A stretch of 18,443 nt of DNA from Methylococcaceae bacterium (lineage in GTDB: Bacteria > Pseudomonadota > Gammaproteobacteria > Methylococcales > Methylococcaceae), in contig VEPB01000408.1 of NCBI GenBank assembly GCA_012026715.1, positions 1 to 18,443 of the forward strand. The letters run 5' to 3'. The translations under genes were made by a program, and so were the position numbers. Shown here piece after piece: positions 1-8,377 of this stretch (position 1 is the first letter of the stretch; each line of letters starts with the position of its first letter). The notes beneath the pieces were generated by a model. That model had not been told where the DNA came from. It saw only the letters and a program-made list of their open reading frames with translations, and did not search any database.

Positions 1-624
1 AAGGTCGAAGGACTGTACCAAATGCGCCCGATGCCAAAACGTACCGAGGCGCTGATGAAAGACAGGTATGGATTTGAGGATCCGGCGGATTGGTCGCAGG
101 GAGAAGCTGATGGGAGTCCAACGCTATATATCGGAGGTCCGGAGAACGGTTTTGTCTACTTTGAAAGCTCTCAATCGCCCGAAGAAATCGTCAATAAGAC
201 AGAAGTGGTTCGATGGGATGTTAGGGCTACTAGTGACTCGGCTAACCCTAGGTATTGGAGATACGACAATTACGACTATACGATAAGCGATAGGGGGCCA
301 GTGGCCACGCCGAAGAATGAACTTGCTGCTAGTTACGGCTATACATGGAGGGGGGTTCGTAGTTTACGAGACCGAGAGTTTGGCATTGCCGGTGGGGAAT
401 TAATTATCCTGGATCTTAGGACGATGGAAGTTCTCGCAGTCCGGAAGAGTTTTTCAGTTGCAAAAATTCATGTAACAGGCGGTTTGAATTGGGAGTTTTC
501 GTATTTTTGTCCAGCCTCATTGAGGCCATTGAGGCGGGAACGCGTTGTGAACAAACTCTACTATCCATTTTCTTTTATTTTTCAGGTATTGCGGCCAATC
601 AACTTTAATCGATCTGCGCCTTAA
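1..624 (+). CDS. Hypothetical protein, 3' part (5' end outside window)
   Basis: The reading frame is open from base 1 (it begins K-V-E-G-L-Y-Q) to a TAA at 622-624. The first ATG, at 22, is therefore probably internal and the N-terminus lies outside the window. About 207 residues are visible. I do not recognise a named domain. The visible part is soluble-looking and rich in aromatic and charged residues. It has a conserved-looking segment, RDREFGIAGGELIILDLRT, followed by a Trp/Cys-containing stretch and a hydrophobic YYPFSFIFQVL segment close to the end. I have an impression of similar small proteins of unknown function in other gammaproteobacteria, but cannot assign one. The gene ends 32 bases before the start of the RTX lipase gene on the same strand, so co-transcription is likely. 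Its base composition is AT-richer than most of the window (26 G/C in the row 421-480), which suggests a different origin. Confidence 0.6.
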   Translation, partial: KVEGLYQMRPMPKRTEALMKDRYGFEDPADWSQGEADGSPTLYIGGPENGFVYFESSQSPEEIVNKTEVVRWDVRATSDSANPRYWRYDNYDYTISDRGPVATPKNELAASYGYTWRGVRSLRDREFGIAGGELIILDLRTMEVLAVRKSFSVAKIHVTGGLNWEFSYFCPASLRPLRRERVVNKLYYPFSFIFQVLRPINFNRSAP

Positions 625-640
625 ACAAGTGCATAGTGGG

Positions 641-649
641 AAAGGAGGG
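641..649 (+). promoter_or_regulatory. Ribosome binding site that decides the RTX gene start
   Basis: AAAGGAGGG is a near-perfect Shine-Dalgarno sequence with seven bases between it and the ATG at 657. An upstream in-frame GTG at 636 lies before this site, and the ATG at 651 is only one base away from it. The start at 657 (M-I-N-R-N-I-L) is therefore preferred. Confidence 0.75.
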
Positions 650-656
650 TATGGAT

Positions 657-3600
657 ATGATAAACAGAAATATTCTGGATTTTGCGCTTCTTCAAAGCGG
701 GGCCGAATGTTATTTGGATCAGGTCGATGATTTTAATAATGGACCAAGAATAAGGCAAATTCTGCGAGCAGGTAATAATCATCCTGAGCAAACAGATCAG
801 TCTGATATTGATCCATTGCTCTCAGGTGCTACTAGGTTTACTCCTGTTCAAGCACAGTGGTTTACCGACAACTACCGCGTCGTCAGCCACTACCCCAGCG
901 ACGCATCCGGATTCTCTTGCACGCTTTTCCAGAACAACTCTACCTACGAATATACCCTTTCCTTTAGAAGTACCGAATATCAGCTCAAATCTTCGGGCGG
1001 TGATTGGGAGAGGGATGGCATCGACGGCGCCGATGGCGATATAAGTGGTTACGGATTCGCCTTGGGCCAGCTGTCGAGCATGGAGACGTTCTATCACTAC
1101 CTCAAGCAGGGAAAAACTTGGAATGGCGTGACGCGGCAGTGGGAAGCCAATCCGGGCGTCGCGGATTTTGCCTCGGGTACGCCAGTGTTGAATTTGACCG
1201 GTTACAGCCTTGGGGCGCATCTGTCGACGGCGTTTACCTTGATGCATTGGTACGATGTGGCCAATACCTACAACTTCAACGCTGCCGGAGTTGGAGGACT
1301 GGGTGCCGATAACGGTGTTCCCACCGGTAACGGTATTTCGGCTCTGGTCGAGATTTACGACACGCTCATGAGTTATCGGTTGGGGGAGCCGGTACCGACC
1401 GACAGTTGGTGGAATGATCTCGTCGTTTCATCGCCGTATCTGGATACGTTGCAGTCGATTCAGGGAAAGACTTATACCAACGTGTACAAAAATCCATTGC
1501 ATGGCGTGGTGATGGATTTGCTGGCGCCGCTGATGTATCCCGCTGGAATTACCGGATTGGGCGGCCTTCGCTTTTCCGACTCGGGCTGGAACTGGCTCAC
1601 GAGCCATGGGTATGGGCCGTTGAATCGCGACCCCGACCAATTTACCAGCGACCTGTTCCAGGTCGACGGCTGGGCTACCAAGATTCATCAGGTCTATGGC
1701 CACGGCGCGTTTTTCGATCCGGAACTGGTTGCCAATGGGGGATATCACGCTACTCCGGAGGGGGTATGGATCGAGGATCTGCCGACATCCCGCGGTCTGG
1801 GCGTGTTGGAGTTGGCGGGTACGTCCATCCGGGATCTGGTCGGAGATTATGGCGAAACCCACAGCATCACGCCGCTCATCGATTCCCTGACGGTATTCGA
1901 TCTGCTTCAGACGATTCAGCCGGATCTCGATCAGCATTCATACGCCGATATCATGGCCGCGATGGCGAACAGCCGTCACGCGCTACCGCCAAATCCCATG
2001 GAGACGGCGATCGCCGAGGGACTGGCGCAGTTCGGAGGAAAGTTTCCCGGACTGGGCAAGCTATTCACGGTCGACACGATCTATGACGCGGATGCTCTGG
2101 AAAATCTGGTCAATGCCTTGACCCAACTGTTTGCCGGAAGTAATCCGCGGCTTACTCCGGATTATTCTGCGACCGGATATGCCAATCTCGAAAAACGCGA
2201 GCAGTTGCATGTTGCCATTGCGGATCTGAAAACGACGATCGGAAACCTGCCGCCGATAGGACTGATCAGCCTGATCGGGATGAGTCCCAGCGACATGGCC
2301 GACAAAGCCACCCAGCAGGATGCGGAGGGGATGGCCTATCGCTATGCGCTGACCAAGCTCAATCCGTTCGTGGTGGTCGGATTGAACTATGGCGCTCATA
2401 ACGCCGACGGGCAGTTGGAAGTGTACGACCCTAAGACCGGGGAGGGCGTGCTGTCGGAACAGTATCTGGCCGATCGGGCCGCATTGCTGTCGTGGAAGTT
2501 GTTGTATGACACCGGTAAGCGCGACAGTAACGACGTTGCCCTCAACGTCGGCGACAAATCCTATGACGAGTCCTGGGACAGCAATGCCAGCGGAAATTGG
2601 GACTACGTGGATCGAAGTCACCCCGGCGAGCAACCGCTGACTTTGGAGATTGACGGTGCCGGGCTTTCGCGCTACGACCACCAGATCGTGTTCGGGAACC
2701 TGGTCTCCGAAACCCTTAGCGGAAGCGGCGACGACGATCATCTCTACGGCATGGCCGGCAACGATGAACTGACCGGCGATGCCGGCAACGATTTTTTGGA
2801 GGGTGGCGCCGACGACGATACCCTGGCGGGGGACGAGGGCGCCGATACCCTGGACGGCGGCAGCGGTGACGATCGGCTCGAAGGCGGTAAGGACAACGAT
2901 CTGTTGCGAGGCGGCCTTGGGACCGATACCTATGTTTACGCCAGCGGCGACGGGCTCGATATCGTCGACGATTGCGACGGTTCCGGGATGCTGATGGTCG
3001 CGGGTGCCGCGCTGACGCTGGACGGCGCGGAGAAATTCGGCCCGGACTGCTGGCGCTCGGCCGACAAGAACTACGAGTTCATCCTGAATGCGGCCGACGC
3101 CAACGGAAACCGCGATCTGTTCATCTGCGCCGGTTCCGCCAATTCAAACGCCGTGAGTTTGGTCGTCGATCACTTTCACAGCGGTGACCTTGGATTGTCG
3201 CTCCCCGACGGAGATCTGCCGGTTACCCCTCCCGCCCCGTCCACCGACCTGATCGGAGATCGGACGCCGATCGACAGCGACAAATCCAGGCCCGGCATAC
3301 AGGAACGCAAGGACAGCGCCGGCAACGTGGTGACTGATCCCGAGCAACCTGAGCCCGGCCGCAAAGACTCACTGTATGGCGCCAACGACAAGGACGATCG
3401 GCTAGCCGGGCTGGGCGGGTCCGACCGACTGGAAGGCAAGGGCGGCAACGATCTCCTGGAAGGCGGAACCGAGCGGGACAATCTCCTCGCCGGCGACGGC
3501 AACGATGTGCTCTATGGTGGCGAGCGGGTCGACTTCGGTTCCGCCGCCGAATTTCGCCTGTTCGGCGGTGAGACCGGCGACGGCAGCTACGGCGATTTCC

Positions 3601-6600
3601 TGTCGGCAGCCGCCGGCGACGACACCCTGGTCGGCAGCGCTCAGTCCGACGCCCTGATGGGCGGGGAAGGCGACGATGTCCTGCTGGGTGGGGCCGGCCA
3701 CGACGTGTTGTTCGGCGACGCCACGTATGAGGTGGCCGACCCGGAATTCGAATGGACCCTCAGAGGGCTGCCGGAAGCCTATCCCGCCGCGGATGAGGAT
3801 ACGCCGGGTTGGGGCAACGGCGTGGGGCTGGGGACGGTCAAGGGAGACTTGGACTCCGGTTCTGGCGGACGCGATCAGATTTTCGGAGGCAGCGGCGGGG
3901 ATTGGATCATCGCCGGGCGCGGCAACGATATCGTCTACGGCGAGAGCGGAATGGATGCCATCGATGGCGGACCGGGGAGCGATGTTCTGTATGGCGGCGA
4001 GGACGACGACAGCATCCTCGGCGATCTCAGCGCCGGTGGCTTGACCGACTATGGATCGGACTACATCGACCTGGGCGGCGGCACCGCGAACCAATCCGCC
4101 AAGGGCGACGGCGGCAACGATGTCATCATTGGGGGCGAAACCGCCGACCTGTTGGAAGGCGACGACGTTCGTGCAGGAGCGGCAGACTACCATGGTGCCG
4201 ATTTCGTCGACGGAAAGGGCGGCAACGACACCATCTACGGGGAAGGTGAAAGCGACCAGCTCTTTGGCGGCGATGGCGACGACATCATCCGGGGGGACTC
4301 CAGCACGGGCCAGATCGCCGCGGAGTACCAAGGCGATGACTACATCGAGGGTGGTTCCGGTGACGATAAAGTGGCTGGCGATGGCGGAGCCGACACGATC
4401 TATGGCGGTTCCGGCGCTGACTTTCTGTTCGGCGATGCGCCGGATGTCGCCGCCGAAGCTCAAGGCGACGACGTGTTGTACGGCGAGGCGGGCGCCGACC
4501 AGCTTTATGGCGGGGGCGGTTCCGACTTGCTGGACGGTGGTGACGACGCGGATTTGCTGGTGGGCGGCGACGGTGGCGACAGCCTCGTGGGCGGGCTGGG
4601 CGATGACGAACTGCAGGGGAACGACGGCAACGACCGGCTCGATGGGGGCAGCGGCGACGATCGGCTGTTCGGACAAGGGGGCGACGACACCCTGCTGGGA
4701 GGCCTGGGTTCGGATGTCCTGGTGGGGGATGCCGGTAACGACCGCCTGAGCGGCGGCGTCGGCAGCGACTCCCTGTTCGGTGGGGAGGGCAACGACACCT
4801 TGTCCGGTGGTGCCGGCCGCGATCTCTATATCTACAACCTCGGCGACGGCGAAGACGTCATCGAGGATTTCGTCGGTTCGGGCAGCGGCGGATTACCCGG
4901 CAATCCGGATAACGGCATCGGCAACATCCTTCAACTGGGCTCGGGGATACTGCGCAAGGACATCAGCCTCGGAGTCGGTTCGCTGTTGGTCAAGCTTTCC
5001 GGTGGAGGCGCGATTCATATCGCGGGTTTCGATGTCGATCAACCGCTCGCCAATCCGGTCATCGACACCTTTGGTTTTGCCGATGGCAGCAGCATCGGCT
5101 TGAAAGAGCTGGTGGCCCAAGGCTTCGATATTGTCGGCAGCGCGAACTCCGATCAGCTGCGGGGCACCGCGTTCGGCGACAGGATCCAGGGTCTCGGCGG
5201 CGCCGATTACCTGTTCGCCGGTGCTGGGGATGATCGGTTGGATGGAGCCGGCGGGAACGACAGCCTGGACGGCGGCGAGGGTAATGACACCCTGATCGGA
5301 GGCCAGGGGGACGACCAATACTGGGTGGACAGCCTCGCCGATGAGGTGGTGGAGTCGGAAGAATCCGGGCACGACACGGTCAAGACCGCGCTGGATGGCT
5401 ACGTGTTGGGCAGCAATCTGGAGAACCTGTGGCTGGACTTCGGCGCGGTGACCGGAACGGGCAATGCCGCGGCCAATGAATTGAAGGGCAATGGCGCGGC
5501 CAACCGGTTGTTCGGACTTGCCGGAAACGACAGCCTGGATGGCGCGGGCGGCAACGATGTGCTGGCGGGGGGCGACGGGGACGACGCTTACCGGTTCGGC
5601 CATGGCTACGGCGAAGACAGCGTGATGGACAGCGGCGGAGCCGACGACCGGGTCCAGCTGGGGGGCGGAGCGACGGTCGCCGAGGTGGTTCTCTCCCGGG
5701 CGGGGAACGATGTCGTGGTTGCCCTCGCCGGAGGCAAGGATCGCCTGATCATGAAGGACTGGTATCTGGACGGAAGCCGGATCGAGCACGTCGATTTTGC
5801 CGATGGCTCCAGTCTCGATGGCGCCGCCATCGAACGCTTGCTCGCCCCGCCTTTGACGGTCCAGGACGATGCGGTGGCTCTGGATGAGGATGCCGTCACG
5901 GCGGCGGAAGGCAATGTCCTGGCCAACGACGGTGTCGCCGACGGACTCGTCCTGTCGGTCGGCAACCCGGGGCAATACCCAGGTGGCTTCGGAACTTTGG
6001 ATTTGGCAACCGACGGCCGTTTCAGTTACGGTCTGAAGGTGGATTCAGCCACGGTGCAAGGGCTCAGGGAAGGGCAGCAGGTGGAAGACCGGTTTGCCTA
6101 CAGCGCGATCGAGCAAGTCCCCGGCAATCCGAGACAGGCCGAGGCCGAGCTGGTCGTGACCGTGACCGGCCGCAACGATGCCCCGGTGGCGCTGGCCGAT
6201 GCGGTGGAAATCTCCGAGGACGCCGCCGAAGCTGTTTCCGGCAACCTGTTGGTCAACGACAGCGATCCCGATCTTGGCAGTGTGCTGAAAATCGTGAATC
6301 CGGGCTCCATGGCGGGGCGTTACGGTAGCCTGATCGTGACCGGAAATGGCGACTACAGCTATCGGCTGGATCCGGTCAAGGTTCAGGGCCTGGCTGCCGG
6401 TGAGACGGTGGCCGAGAGCTTCTCCTATCGAGTGGCGGATGATGAGACCGTGCCGCTGATTGCCTCGTCGAACCTGATGGTGACGATCGTCGGAGCCAAT
6501 GATGCCCCGCTGGTTGCCCATGAGCTGTTGGATCAGGTCGGCCAGACCGGGCGGCCACTCAGTTTTGCAGTCCCCGCTGACGCCTTTGCCGACCCGGATG

Positions 6601-7490
6601 GCACCGATACGCTGACCTTGTCCGCCAGCCTGGCCGGTGGCGGTGCCTTGCCGGCATGGCTTGCTTTTGATCCGGCGACCGCCACGTTTCACGGTACCCC
6701 GCCCGGCACGGCTGCCGGGGCGATCGAGCTGGCCGTAACGGCCACCGACAGCCAGGGTCTTGCGGTTTCCGACAGTTTCAGCCTCACGATCTCGGTAGGT
6801 TCCGAAACCGGTATCGAACGGATCGGAACCCGGCGTGCCGACCTGCTGTGGGGGTCCGAAGGCGATGACAGTCTGTGGGGGTTGGGCGGTCCTGATGCGT
6901 TGATCGGAGGCGAAGGCAACGATTTCCTGGATGGGGGCAGCGGCAACGCCTGGCTGATGGGGCAGGGCGGCGCTGACGTACTGGACGGCGGTTCCGGCCG
7001 CGATTGGCTGATGGGCGGCGACGGCGGCGACGTGCTGCGCGGAGGCGCTGGAGGCGATCAGTTGGTCGGGGGCATGGGGGCGGACGTGTTCGATTGCCGC
7101 GATTTTGCGGGGACGAAAGATCGTGTTCTGGATTTCGGCGAGGGTGGCGGCAATACCGTCAGCTTCGACAATAGCCCTGATTTGTCGGGTATCGACGGTG
7201 ACGTGCTGGTGCTTGGCTACGGCGATCTGGAAACCTTGGCGGGCGGCACTTGGGTGGGGGGCACGCCGCCTTCGGGCGGGCGCTATTCGACATTGGCCGA
7301 TGCCGATCTGGCGGTCAACGCCGGGGGGCGGTCTGAGGCCCCCCGCGCGCAGTTAGTCTATGACACCCGGTCCGGGCTGTTGTCCTTTGATCCTGACGGT
7401 ACCGGCAGTCAGCCGGCTGTTCCGGTTGCGCTGTTGGGTACCTGGGAGCATCCGGCGTTGGCCGCTCAGGAAATCGTGATCGCAGCGTAA
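657..7490 (+). CDS. Giant secreted RTX protein with N-terminal lipase-like alpha/beta-hydrolase domain
   Basis: About 2277 residues from the ATG at 657, chosen for the Shine-Dalgarno at 641-649. There is no N-terminal signal peptide, as expected for type I secretion. The hydrolase region (about 1-680) has FRSTE at 103-107, like the class 3 lipase/DUF2974 FRGTE motif. It also has the nucleophile elbow GYSLG (Ser184); a His in YGHGAFFDP or GGYHATP (about 347-368) could complete the triad. RTX nonapeptides (GGxGxDxLx type) follow in blocks at about 685-765, 904-1392, 1498-1650 and 2058-2145. Haemolysin-type calcium-binding-related segments with FADGSS sit near 1425-1480 and 1650-1728. Two VCBS-like repeats (about 1733-1948) and one cadherin/He_PIG-like domain (about 1950-2048) come next. 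The C-terminus (LVYDTRSGLLSFDPDGTGS) is typical of type I secretion targets. Calcium would fold the repeats outside the cell. No exporter or acyltransferase gene is nearby. The substrate is unknown; a lipid or ester is likely. Confidence 0.9.
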   Translation: MINRNILDFALLQSGAECYLDQVDDFNNGPRIRQILRAGNNHPEQTDQSDIDPLLSGATRFTPVQAQWFTDNYRVVSHYPSDASGFSCTLFQNNSTYEYTLSFRSTEYQLKSSGGDWERDGIDGADGDISGYGFALGQLSSMETFYHYLKQGKTWNGVTRQWEANPGVADFASGTPVLNLTGYSLGAHLSTAFTLMHWYDVANTYNFNAAGVGGLGADNGVPTGNGISALVEIYDTLMSYRLGEPVPTDSWWNDLVVSSPYLDTLQSIQGKTYTNVYKNPLHGVVMDLLAPLMYPAGITGLGGLRFSDSGWNWLTSHGYGPLNRDPDQFTSDLFQVDGWATKIHQVYGHGAFFDPELVANGGYHATPEGVWIEDLPTSRGLGVLELAGTSIRDLVGDYGETHSITPLIDSLTVFDLLQTIQPDLDQHSYADIMAAMANSRHALPPNPMETAIAEGLAQFGGKFPGLGKLFTVDTIYDADALENLVNALTQLFAGSNPRLTPDYSATGYANLEKREQLHVAIADLKTTIGNLPPIGLISLIGMSPSDMADKATQQDAEGMAYRYALTKLNPFVVVGLNYGAHNADGQLEVYDPKTGEGVLSEQYLADRAALLSWKLLYDTGKRDSNDVALNVGDKSYDESWDSNASGNWDYVDRSHPGEQPLTLEIDGAGLSRYDHQIVFGNLVSETLSGSGDDDHLYGMAGNDELTGDAGNDFLEGGADDDTLAGDEGADTLDGGSGDDRLEGGKDNDLLRGGLGTDTYVYASGDGLDIVDDCDGSGMLMVAGAALTLDGAEKFGPDCWRSADKNYEFILNAADANGNRDLFICAGSANSNAVSLVVDHFHSGDLGLSLPDGDLPVTPPAPSTDLIGDRTPIDSDKSRPGIQERKDSAGNVVTDPEQPEPGRKDSLYGANDKDDRLAGLGGSDRLEGKGGNDLLEGGTERDNLLAGDGNDVLYGGERVDFGSAAEFRLFGGETGDGSYGDFLSAAAGDDTLVGSAQSDALMGGEGDDVLLGGAGHDVLFGDATYEVADPEFEWTLRGLPEAYPAADEDTPGWGNGVGLGTVKGDLDSGSGGRDQIFGGSGGDWIIAGRGNDIVYGESGMDAIDGGPGSDVLYGGEDDDSILGDLSAGGLTDYGSDYIDLGGGTANQSAKGDGGNDVIIGGETADLLEGDDVRAGAADYHGADFVDGKGGNDTIYGEGESDQLFGGDGDDIIRGDSSTGQIAAEYQGDDYIEGGSGDDKVAGDGGADTIYGGSGADFLFGDAPDVAAEAQGDDVLYGEAGADQLYGGGGSDLLDGGDDADLLVGGDGGDSLVGGLGDDELQGNDGNDRLDGGSGDDRLFGQGGDDTLLGGLGSDVLVGDAGNDRLSGGVGSDSLFGGEGNDTLSGGAGRDLYIYNLGDGEDVIEDFVGSGSGGLPGNPDNGIGNILQLGSGILRKDISLGVGSLLVKLSGGGAIHIAGFDVDQPLANPVIDTFGFADGSSIGLKELVAQGFDIVGSANSDQLRGTAFGDRIQGLGGADYLFAGAGDDRLDGAGGNDSLDGGEGNDTLIGGQGDDQYWVDSLADEVVESEESGHDTVKTALDGYVLGSNLENLWLDFGAVTGTGNAAANELKGNGAANRLFGLAGNDSLDGAGGNDVLAGGDGDDAYRFGHGYGEDSVMDSGGADDRVQLGGGATVAEVVLSRAGNDVVVALAGGKDRLIMKDWYLDGSRIEHVDFADGSSLDGAAIERLLAPPLTVQDDAVALDEDAVTAAEGNVLANDGVADGLVLSVGNPGQYPGGFGTLDLATDGRFSYGLKVDSATVQGLREGQQVEDRFAYSAIEQVPGNPRQAEAELVVTVTGRNDAPVALADAVEISEDAAEAVSGNLLVNDSDPDLGSVLKIVNPGSMAGRYGSLIVTGNGDYSYRLDPVKVQGLAAGETVAESFSYRVADDETVPLIASSNLMVTIVGANDAPLVAHELLDQVGQTGRPLSFAVPADAFADPDGTDTLTLSASLAGGGALPAWLAFDPATATFHGTPPGTAAGAIELAVTATDSQGLAVSDSFSLTISVGSETGIERIGTRRADLLWGSEGDDSLWGLGGPDALIGGEGNDFLDGGSGNAWLMGQGGADVLDGGSGRDWLMGGDGGDVLRGGAGGDQLVGGMGADVFDCRDFAGTKDRVLDFGEGGGNTVSFDNSPDLSGIDGDVLVLGYGDLETLAGGTWVGGTPPSGGRYSTLADADLAVNAGGRSEAPRAQLVYDTRSGLLSFDPDGTGSQPAVPVALLGTWEHPALAAQEIVIAA
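4020..4566 (+). repeat. Four tandem 45-46-residue super-repeats within the RTX region
   Basis: Within the second RTX block the protein repeats a larger unit. Each copy opens with Gly-Asp, then a variable loop of about ten residues, then G-x-D-(Y/F/V)-(I/V/L), then two or three nonapeptides. The Gly-Asp starts fall at 4020, 4158, 4293 and 4431, so the spacing is 138, 135 and 138 bases. Loop examples are LSAGGLTDYGSDYI, DVRAGAADYHGADFV and SSTGQIAAEYQGDDYI. The copies have diverged at DNA level. A longer related insert precedes them at about 3717-3890. Confidence 0.7.
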
Positions 7491-7496
7491 AGCTTG

Positions 7497-7509
7497 GCCC
7501 GCTGCGGGC
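7497..7509. terminator. Possible short bidirectional terminator hairpin
   Basis: GCCCG-CTG-CGGGC forms a perfect 5-bp stem with a three-base loop. It lies in the 20-base gap between two convergent genes. Only GTTATT follows on the plus strand, so the U-tract is poor and the call is weak. Confidence 0.3.
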
Positions 7510-7510
7510 G

Positions 7511-7951
7511 TTATTCGGCGGCGGTATTGAAATCCACGCCGAGCACGGACCAGTTGCCGGCATCGCCCATGTCGCCGCCTGCGAACTTGATCTTGCAGGC
7601 GTATTTCCTGTCGACCAGGCCGCTTTCCGAGCTGACGCCGACATGGGAACGGATCAGGTAGGTCTTGCCGCCCAATGCCCAGGCCTCGTATTCGGCGTCG
7701 GCGAAACGGCTGCCGTCCGGAACGTGGTTGGCTTCCTTCATGGCGGATTTGCACTGGTCGAAAGCGAAGCCGGTGCGCTCGTTGCTGATTTTTCCCAACT
7801 CCTCGGACTCGTCTTCTTTTTCGAAGAACAGATCCGACTTCGCGACGTCCATGACTAACGGGACGATGATCTTGTTGAGGCTGGCGTAGAGACCCACAAT
7901 GAACAGGATGAACAAGGGGATGGAATAAATTTTCGGCATATTTTTGAACAT
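7511..7951 (-). CDS. Hypothetical membrane-anchored protein
   Basis: A 146-residue protein with one clear hydrophobic segment at about residues 8-32 (IYSIPLFILFIVGLYASL begins it). It probably acts as an N-terminal anchor or uncleaved signal, with the rest in the periplasm. The remainder is a small soluble domain with an acidic stretch (EKEDESEEL). Two cysteines, in FDQCKSA and KYACKIK, could form a disulfide outside the cytoplasm. The C-terminal part (GNWSVLGVDFNTAAE) looks like a compact beta-rich fold. I do not recognise the family. No convincing Shine-Dalgarno precedes the ATG at 7949-7951, and an alternative ATG four codons in has none either. It converges on the RTX gene with a 20-base gap and stands alone on its strand, so nothing here points to a pathway. 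Confidence 0.7.
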   Translation of the reverse strand: MFKNMPKIYSIPLFILFIVGLYASLNKIIVPLVMDVAKSDLFFEKEDESEELGKISNERTGFAFDQCKSAMKEANHVPDGSRFADAEYEAWALGGKTYLIRSHVGVSSESGLVDRKYACKIKFAGGDMGDAGNWSVLGVDFNTAAE

Positions 7952-8057
7952 GCTGTGTTACCGCGGCTGGGCTGGTTCGATTGAGTCGGGGCCGGGAAGG
8001 CAGGGAGGACGAGCGTTGGGGTGTGGCGGAATTCTTGCCCGCTAAACCCCGCAGATT

Positions 8058-8087
8058 TTGAGGCAGCTTGACTCAAATGTATATAGT
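8058..8087 (+). promoter_or_regulatory. Candidate sigma70 promoter for the entericidin-like gene
   Basis: TTGAGG (8058-8063) and TATAGT (8082-8087) are separated by 18 bases, a plausible -35/-10 pair. It would leave a leader of about 100 bases before the GTG at 8199. A TTGACT at 8068 is only 8 bases from the same -10 and cannot pair with it. Confidence 0.35.
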
Positions 8088-8198
8088 CCGGGAGCCTGCC
8101 GGGTAGGAGTGATGGGGAGATGAAGAAGTTCCGGCCGGTGTTTGAAAAATGGACGACCGTTTTTATCATGTCCGCTTCGAGCGTTTCCGGAGAGCGTT

Positions 8199-8339
8199 GT
8201 GAAAAATCGTGTGTGGTTGTTCGTGGTGTCGGTCGTGATCCTATGCCTTGACGGATGCAATATGTGGTCCGGACTCGGGCGCGACGTCCAAGAGGTCGGC
8301 AGGCGCATGGAACGGCAGGGAGAAGGAAGGAGAGGCTGA
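8199..8339 (+). CDS. Entericidin-like small lipoprotein
   Basis: A 46-residue ORF starting at GTG 8199, chosen because GGAGAG at 8189-8194 lies four bases upstream and because this start begins exactly at a lipoprotein signal peptide. That peptide is K-N-R followed by a hydrophobic run and the lipobox LDGC, with Cys20 as the lipidated residue. Asp at position -2 of the lipobox is unusual. The mature part, CNMWSGLGRDVQEVGRRMER, is a short amphipathic helix. It closely resembles the entericidin A/B family (C-N-T-x-x-G-x-G-x-D-x-Q). Entericidins are tiny envelope lipoproteins; EcnA/EcnB of E. coli act as an antidote/bacteriolytic pair linked to stationary phase, but most members are uncharacterised. 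Only one copy is present, so no antidote pairing is visible. A longer reading from a TTG at 8142 is less likely because it would bury the signal peptide. Confidence 0.7.
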   Translation: MKNRVWLFVVSVVILCLDGCNMWSGLGRDVQEVGRRMERQGEGRRG

Positions 8340-8347
8340 GGCGGATC

Positions 8348-8361
8348 GCCCCGGGAGGGGC
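8348..8361. terminator. Possible hairpin between convergent genes
   Basis: GCCCC-GGGA-GGGGC is a perfect 5-bp stem with a four-base loop in the gap between the entericidin-like gene and the imuB-like gene. Neither strand has a U-tract after it, so this is a weak call. Confidence 0.25.
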
Positions 8362-8377
8362 TGTGGCCTGTGCGGGA

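Noticed and set aside
3402..5975. Long minus-strand open frames (424 and 360 codons) opposite the RTX repeats
   Set aside because: They mirror the periodic GC-rich RTX codons, have Ala/Val-rich repetitive translations and lack start signals. They are antisense shadows.
2700..7090. Tandem DNA repeats that could suggest a CRISPR or satellite array
   Set aside because: The repeats are in frame, degenerate and encode GGxGxD nonapeptides. There are no conserved direct repeats with unique spacers.
8120..8251. 43-codon plus-strand ORF overlapping the entericidin-like gene start
   Set aside because: Its ATG directly abuts the purine run, the translation shows no recognisable signal or domain, and the overlapping entericidin-like frame explains the region better.
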